NCBI GenBank assembly: GCA_949299195.1
Contig: CASFZN010000018.1
Coordinates: forward strand, 1 to 64,000
Source: an uncultured bacterium
Lineage (GTDB): Bacteria; Bacillota_I; Bacilli_A; RFN20; CAG-826
Direction of reading: 5' to 3'
DNA length: 64,000 bases
Of the stretch, positions 60,586 through 64,000 are shown piece after piece. Made by a program: the position numbers and the translations under genes. Position 1 is the first letter of the stretch; each line of letters begins with the position of its first letter. Below the pieces are notes generated by a model, which was given only the letters and a program-made list of their open reading frames with translations, searched no databases and was not told where the DNA came from.

Positions 60586-61893
60586 CTATTTTCTTTTTCT
60601 TAAAACGAGATTAATTGGAGATCCAATTAACTCAAATGAATCTCTAATTTTATTTTCAATATATCTAAGATATGAAAAATGCATGAACTTAGGATCGTTA
60701 ACAAATAATGCAATAGTAACAGGTTTATTAGCGATTTGTTGCGCATAATAAATCTTACATCTTCCTCCATTAAATTGAGGAGTTTCATTCATCATTTGAG
60801 CTTCTTGAATAATTTCGTTTAAAACTGAGGTTTTTATATCAAAAGTATAAGAATCATATACCTTTTGAATGGTATCTAAAATCTCTTTACGATTTCTAAA
60901 TTTCATTGCGCTTGTAAAAATTAAAGGAACATAGTCTAAAAATTTAAATTCGGTGACAAATTTTTCCTTAAATTCTTTTTTAAAAGTATTAATATCTTCG
61001 ATTAAATCGCATTTATTAATAATAACAATGATTGCTTTTTTAGCTTCGATTGCATAACCAACTACATGTTTATCTTGTTCTCTTATACCTTCATTAGCGT
61101 CAATTAAAAGTAACGCAACATCAGATTTATCAATACTTCTTAACGCTCTTAAAGCAGCATATTTATCGACACTTTCGTATATTTTTCCGCGTTTTTTAAG
61201 TCCTGCTGTATCAATGATTGTAAAAGTATCACCGTTATATTCAAAACTTAAATCAATTGCATCTCTGGTTGTTCCTTCAATTGATGAAACAATTACTCTA
61301 TCAGTTTGAATAAGTTGATTAAATAATGAAGATTTTCCAACATTTGGTCTTCCAATTAAACAGAAAGAAATTGAAGAATTAACTTCTTCTTCCTCCTTTT
61401 TAGGTAATTCTTTAATTACTCGGTCAAGTAAATCGCCAATTCCAATACCATGAGCACCACTTATAGCAATTGGATCACCAAAACTAAGCGCATAAAATTC
61501 ATAAATATTATTAACTTGTTCTAAAGAATCAATCTTATTTACTGCTAAAATTGTTGGTTTTTTAGCTTTATGAAGCATTTTTGCGATAAATTTATCATCA
61601 TCAGTTAACCCAATTCTTCCATCCACAACAAAAATAACTAAGTCGGCCTCATCAATTGCGACTTCAGCTTGCATTCTTATTTGTTCTTGGAAAGGACGAT
61701 TTTCAAGTTCAATTCCTCCAGTATCAACCATGTTAAAAGGAACAGTAAGCCATGAGGTTTTATGATAGATTCTATCTCTTGTAACACCACGAATTTCTTC
61801 AGTGATAGCCTTTCTTTCGCCTACTATTCTATTAAAAATGGTCGATTTACCGACCGAAGGAGAACCAACTATGGCAACTAATGGTAAACTCAT
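60586..61893 (-). CDS. der: ribosome biogenesis GTPase Der (EngA)
   Basis: Double GTPase required for 50S assembly, 435 residues. The first G domain has GSPSVGKSTIFNRI, DTGGIE and NKID. The second has GRPNVGKSSLFNQL, DTAGLKKRGK and NKCD. The C-terminal KH-like domain (INLVLRKRK at the end) is present. Note GSPSVGKST in place of the common GRPNVGKS in domain 1. It overlaps cmk by 4 bp (ATGA), as in many Firmicutes. Confidence 0.97.
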   Translation of the reverse strand: MSLPLVAIVGSPSVGKSTIFNRIVGERKAITEEIRGVTRDRIYHKTSWLTVPFNMVDTGGIELENRPFQEQIRMQAEVAIDEADLVIFVVDGRIGLTDDDKFIAKMLHKAKKPTILAVNKIDSLEQVNNIYEFYALSFGDPIAISGAHGIGIGDLLDRVIKELPKKEEEEVNSSISFCLIGRPNVGKSSLFNQLIQTDRVIVSSIEGTTRDAIDLSFEYNGDTFTIIDTAGLKKRGKIYESVDKYAALRALRSIDKSDVALLLIDANEGIREQDKHVVGYAIEAKKAIIVIINKCDLIEDINTFKKEFKEKFVTEFKFLDYVPLIFTSAMKFRNRKEILDTIQKVYDSYTFDIKTSVLNEIIQEAQMMNETPQFNGGRCKIYYAQQIANKPVTIALFVNDPKFMHFSYLRYIENKIRDSFELIGSPINLVLRKRK

Positions 61894-62564
61894 AATTCAA
61901 TTCCTTTTTCCTTTATAATCTCCATCATTTTTTCAACAACTTCTTCGATTTTCATATCGGTTGAATCTAAAATTATCGCATCTTCTGCTTGTTTTAATGG
62001 GCAGAATTCACGATGAGAATCGATATAATCTCTTTTTTTAATATTTGCTAAACAATCTTCAAAGCTTGTTTCTCTTCCGTTTTCAATATTTTCTAAATAT
62101 CTTCTTCTAGCTCTTTCTTCTTCTTTGGCGCATAAAAATATCTTAACTTGGGCATCTTTTAATACATAAGTTCCAATATCTCTTCCATCCATTACAACAT
62201 TTTTTCCTTTTGCGATTTCTTGTTGTAATGAGACTAAAAATAATCTTATTTCTTTATAAGAAGCAATATAGGAAACGTTATCAGCGACAACGTTTTCTCT
62301 AATTTCTTTAGAAACATCTTTTCCATCTAACAAAATATGATTATTATCATCAAAACTAATATTAATTTTGCCAATTAAAATATTAGATTCACTTTCACTC
62401 TTAGGATCCAATCCTTTATTTATGACTGCTAAAGTATAGGCTCGATACATTGCACCGGTATCGATATATAAAAAATGAAGTTTAGAGGCTAAAAGTTTAG
62501 CAACAGTGGATTTTCCACTAGCACTTGGTCCATCAATTGCAACTGAAATATACCTTTTATCCAT
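61890..62564 (-). CDS. cmk: cytidylate kinase
   Basis: Phosphorylates CMP and dCMP, 224 residues. The P-loop is DGPSASGKSTVAKLLA, and YIDTGAMYRAYTLAV, VVMDGRDIGTYVLKDAQVKIFLCA and REFCPLKQAEDAIILDST are the substrate and lid motifs. Its TGA stop overlaps the der start codon, which shows that TGA is a real stop here. It overlaps the upstream membrane-protein gene by 8 bp. Confidence 0.96.
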   Translation of the reverse strand: MDKRYISVAIDGPSASGKSTVAKLLASKLHFLYIDTGAMYRAYTLAVINKGLDPKSESESNILIGKINISFDDNNHILLDGKDVSKEIRENVVADNVSYIASYKEIRLFLVSLQQEIAKGKNVVMDGRDIGTYVLKDAQVKIFLCAKEEERARRRYLENIENGRETSFEDCLANIKKRDYIDSHREFCPLKQAEDAIILDSTDMKIEEVVEKMMEIIKEKGIEL

Positions 62565-62835
62565 TTAACGCATTCACTCCTAAACAAATTCCGACAATGA
62601 TTATAACAATTAAAAGAATACTTATAAAGATATAAAGAATTAGACGGTTTCTTTTTTTCTTATTGTAATATTGAGAGACTGTCATTTCTTTATTTTTACT
62701 AGTCAAAATACTATTTTTCTTTCTTTTTTCGTCGTTTTCTTGGTTTTTACTAACCATGACTTTAAGTTGTTCAACGTCGTTTGTTTTAGTAATTTCATCT
62801 CGATATTCTTTGTGTTTTTCATTTCTTGAATTCAT
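62557..62835 (-). CDS. hypothetical single-pass membrane protein
   Basis: A 92-residue protein, family unknown. Residues 1-65 are very hydrophilic and charged (MNSRNEKHKEYRDEITKTND), then one helix (RLILYIFISILLIVIIIVGICLGV) close to the C-terminus, so it is probably a tail-anchored or N-in protein. First gene before cmk-der, overlapping cmk. A TAGAAT box ends about 7 nt before the ATG and no Shine-Dalgarno is visible. Confidence 0.55.
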   Translation of the reverse strand: MNSRNEKHKEYRDEITKTNDVEQLKVMVSKNQENDEKRKKNSILTSKNKEMTVSQYYNKKKRNRLILYIFISILLIVIIIVGICLGVNALNG

Positions 62836-62880
62836 GTGTTACATTCTATCAAAAAATAGAATCTTTTTCTTTCCGAATAT

Positions 62881-62918
62881 GAAAAAATTTTCCCTTATAA
62901 AAGAAGGGAAAATTTTTC
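62881..62918. terminator. terminator after nrdI
   Basis: AAAAATTTTCCCTT (62883-62896) pairs perfectly with AAGGGAAAATTTTT (62904-62917), 14 bp with a 7-nt loop. Confidence 0.85.
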
Positions 62919-62947
62919 ATGTTTAGAGCGAATAAAATATGCTTTTC

Positions 62948-63301
62948 TTAGAATTTAGCTAATTCTTGTTTAATAGCTTCTAAATCTTCTTCACTACCAG
63001 CATTTTCTACTCTATAAAGGATAGGACAGTTATATTCTTCACTAATCTTATCTCCAGCTAAACAATATGCATCCCCATAAGAAGTATCGCCACTGACAAC
63101 TACTCCTTTAATATGAGTTCCGTTATTTGCTAAAAATTCAATTACTTCATTAGGAACATCTCCATATCCGTCAGTATAGGTAAATAAAATAAAGTCTTCA
63201 TCAAGTTTTTCATTACCAATATCGATTCTTAAAGCATCTAATCCTAAATTAGCAATAATTGATTCGACATTGCCGGTTCTAGAAGCATAGCAGTATTTCA
63301 T
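62948..63301 (-). CDS. nrdI: NrdI-like flavodoxin
   Basis: Small flavoprotein, 117 residues. YASRTGNVESI is the FMN phosphate loop; FTYTDGYGDVPNEV and VVSGDTSYGDAYCLAGDKISEEYNCP are the isoalloxazine loops as in NrdI, where the protein supplies the oxidant for the Mn-tyrosyl cofactor of class Ib ribonucleotide reductase. No nrdE or nrdF is visible in the window, so a more general flavodoxin role remains possible. AGGAGG lies unusually far (14 nt) from the ATG. Divergent from a ferredoxin gene with shared operator sites. Confidence 0.83.
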   Translation of the reverse strand: MKYCYASRTGNVESIIANLGLDALRIDIGNEKLDEDFILFTYTDGYGDVPNEVIEFLANNGTHIKGVVVSGDTSYGDAYCLAGDKISEEYNCPILYRVENAGSEEDLEAIKQELAKF

Positions 63302-63324
63302 AAAATTAATTAAATCCTCCTGTT

Positions 63325-63479
63325 GTTAATTATAGCTAACAAGATATTATAGTCAAGTTAAATGTTAGCAAAAACTTACAAAAATAAGTTCCATAAATAT
63401 CTTCTTTTGTTAACTTTTTCTAACATTCGAAAGTTAAAAAAATACCATTATTATCGGCAAAATGTTAGTTTTGACTAAC
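63325..63479. promoter_or_regulatory. cluster of four GTTAR-N6-CTWAC dyad sites
   Basis: Sites at 63325-63340 (GTTAA-N6-CTAAC), 63364-63379 (GTTAG-N6-CTTAC), 63409-63424 (GTTAA-N6-CTAAC) and 63464-63479 (GTTAG-N6-CTAAC). All share the 6-nt spacer and lie between the divergent nrdI and ferredoxin genes. The 5-6-5 dyad suggests a dimeric repressor; the TTAG/CTAA half-sites somewhat resemble DtxR/MntR-class boxes (inference). Confidence 0.6.
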
Positions 63480-63539
63480 CACATTTTTATTTTACAATAT
63501 TAAAGATTGTTATATACTTTTTTTAAGGAGGAAAATACA

Positions 63540-63719
63540 ATGGGAATTAAATTAAAAGTAGATAAAGATTTATGCGTTGGCTGTGGTTTATGCGTCGGTT
63601 CATATGCTGAAGCTTTTGCATTTGATGATGAAAATAAAGCAGAAGTTATCGGAGAATTAGACGAAGCTACTGCAGAAGAAGCAATTGCTTCCTGCCCAGC
63701 TGGTGCTATCTCTAAATAA
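63540..63719 (+). CDS. [4Fe-4S] ferredoxin
   Basis: A 59-residue single-cluster ferredoxin: VDKDLCVGCGLCVGSY has Cys12, Cys15 and Cys18, and IASCPAGAI has Cys52 followed by Pro. This is a one-cluster form with an acidic middle (DDENKAEVIGELDEATAEEA). The ATG at 63540 follows AAGGAGGAAAATACA, a strong ribosome-binding site. It is a single-gene unit ended by a strong hairpin and divergent from nrdI. Confidence 0.93.
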   Translation: MGIKLKVDKDLCVGCGLCVGSYAEAFAFDDENKAEVIGELDEATAEEAIASCPAGAISK

Positions 63720-63740
63720 TTAAATAAAAATGTTTATTAA

Positions 63741-63776
63741 AATCCCTAGAAATTTGAATTTCTAGGGATTTTTATT
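63741..63776 (+). terminator. ferredoxin terminator (bidirectional)
   Basis: AATCCCTAGAAA (63741-63752) pairs perfectly with TTTCTAGGGATT (63759-63770), then TTTATT. Confidence 0.85.
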
Positions 63777-64000
63777 AGTTAGTTTTATTGTCTACTATTT
63801 TATTATTTTTATCGCTTTTTTCTTCACTTATTTCAGTGGTGATTCCAAACTTTTTATCAGTGAATTTTCTTAATCTAGAAATAGGTTTATAGGCGATAAA
63901 TGTTACAACTGAAACAATACATAATTTAATTAAGTTAAATGGTAAAATCCAATGAAAACAAATCATAATATCGTAAGGTCCACTATAATTTCCTACCTTC
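63775..64000 (-). CDS. ECF transporter S component, C-terminal part (partial)
   Basis: The gene enters from beyond the window on the minus strand. The visible C-terminus reads VGNYSGPYDIMICFHWILPF followed by NLIKLCIVSVVTFIAYKPISRL and a charged tail (TTEISEEKSDKNNKIVDNKTN). The last membrane segment with PFNLIKLCIVS...YKPIS resembles the end of RibU-type vitamin-binding S components. Riboflavin specificity is only a guess; the N-terminal binding motifs are missing. Confidence 0.5.
   Translation of the reverse strand, partial: KVGNYSGPYDIMICFHWILPFNLIKLCIVSVVTFIAYKPISRLRKFTDKKFGITTEISEEKSDKNNKIVDNKTN

Noticed and set aside
1-64000. Alternative genetic code (TGA as Trp, or TAA suppressed), suggested by Mycoplasma-like composition and two in-frame TAA codons
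   Set aside because: Trp is TGG in conserved proteins, cmk ends with TGA in the der overlap, and TAA ends most genes. The two in-frame TAA codons lie in pseudogenes with other damage or truncation.
1-64000. CRISPR arrays, prophage, restriction-modification or toxin-antitoxin loci
   Set aside because: No spaced direct repeats, integrases, phage genes or defence-type domains were found; the window is mostly housekeeping genes.

Overview
The window is AT-rich chromosomal DNA from a low-GC bacterium of the Bacillota/Bacilli type. Several things point there. The order cysS-(mgtC)-rlmB-sigH-like-rpmG-secE-nusG-rplKA-rplJL-methyltransferase-rpoBC and the str operon rpsL-rpsG-fusA-tuf match Bacillus-type chromosomes. 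So do DnaD, RecU, the long form of HPF, an L10 leader, and lysine and SAM (S-box-like) riboswitches. Tryptophan is encoded by TGG, and TGA is a genuine stop (cmk ends in TGA inside the ATGA overlap with der), so the code is standard (table 11), not the Mycoplasma code. The small genome style, many overlapping genes, a membrane-anchored rather than sortase-anchored protease and very AT-rich spacers suggest an uncultured gut Bacilli lineage (RF39/RFN20/Erysipelotrichales-like). That placement is inference.

Layout. 1-320: decayed end of an IS3-family element. 381-5138: Orn/Lys/Arg decarboxylase, YfcE-type phosphodiesterase, HI0933 flavoprotein, ZIP transporter and MTA/SAH nucleosidase. 5146-8187: three-gene TrpXYZ-type ABC importer preceded by a Tyr-rich leader peptide and competing hairpins ending in a terminator, i.e. 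a trp-style attenuator that appears to sense tyrosine/phenylalanine. 8360-12707 (minus): str operon. 12907-15834 (minus): amino-acid ABC importer under a lysine riboswitch; its ATPase carries a large insertion. 15891-20845: MIF-like protein, hpt, galM-galT-galK. 20846-22362: a decaying locus with a broken XRE-membrane regulator. 22363-26599: large subtilisin-like surface protease with a divergent TetR-like gene. 26662-42186 (minus): transcription/translation superoperon region. 42267-50245: trpS, HAD phosphatases, phosphoglucomutase, RluA enzyme, tRNA-Ser(GGA), two unknown genes, hpf. 50493-51898: metK under a divergent SAM riboswitch. 51936-55909: NAD salvage operon pncB-nadD-nadE. 56062-60404: TSCPD protein, PduL, exonuclease, recU, nth, dnaD, a half-length CCA-type nucleotidyltransferase, HU. 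60586-64000: der-cmk, NrdI and ferredoxin genes facing away from a shared cluster of four dyad operators, and the end of an ECF S-component gene.

Structure that genes do not explain: (i) the Tyr attenuator; (ii) a dispersed intergenic mosaic repeat built on a CACGTG palindrome, GTTTCCACGTGGAAAC, often followed 6-10 nt later by GATAATTATCG; (iii) four GTTAR-N6-CTWAC dyads between nrdI and ferredoxin; (iv) several genes whose -10 box lies 7-10 nt before the ATG with no Shine-Dalgarno, implying leaderless mRNAs, including one divergent pair that shares its -35 boxes; (v) the riboswitch upstream of metK, which keeps the SAM-I core but lacks the usual P2 kink-turn sequence. All readings are by eye from sequence; no searches or folding programs were run.
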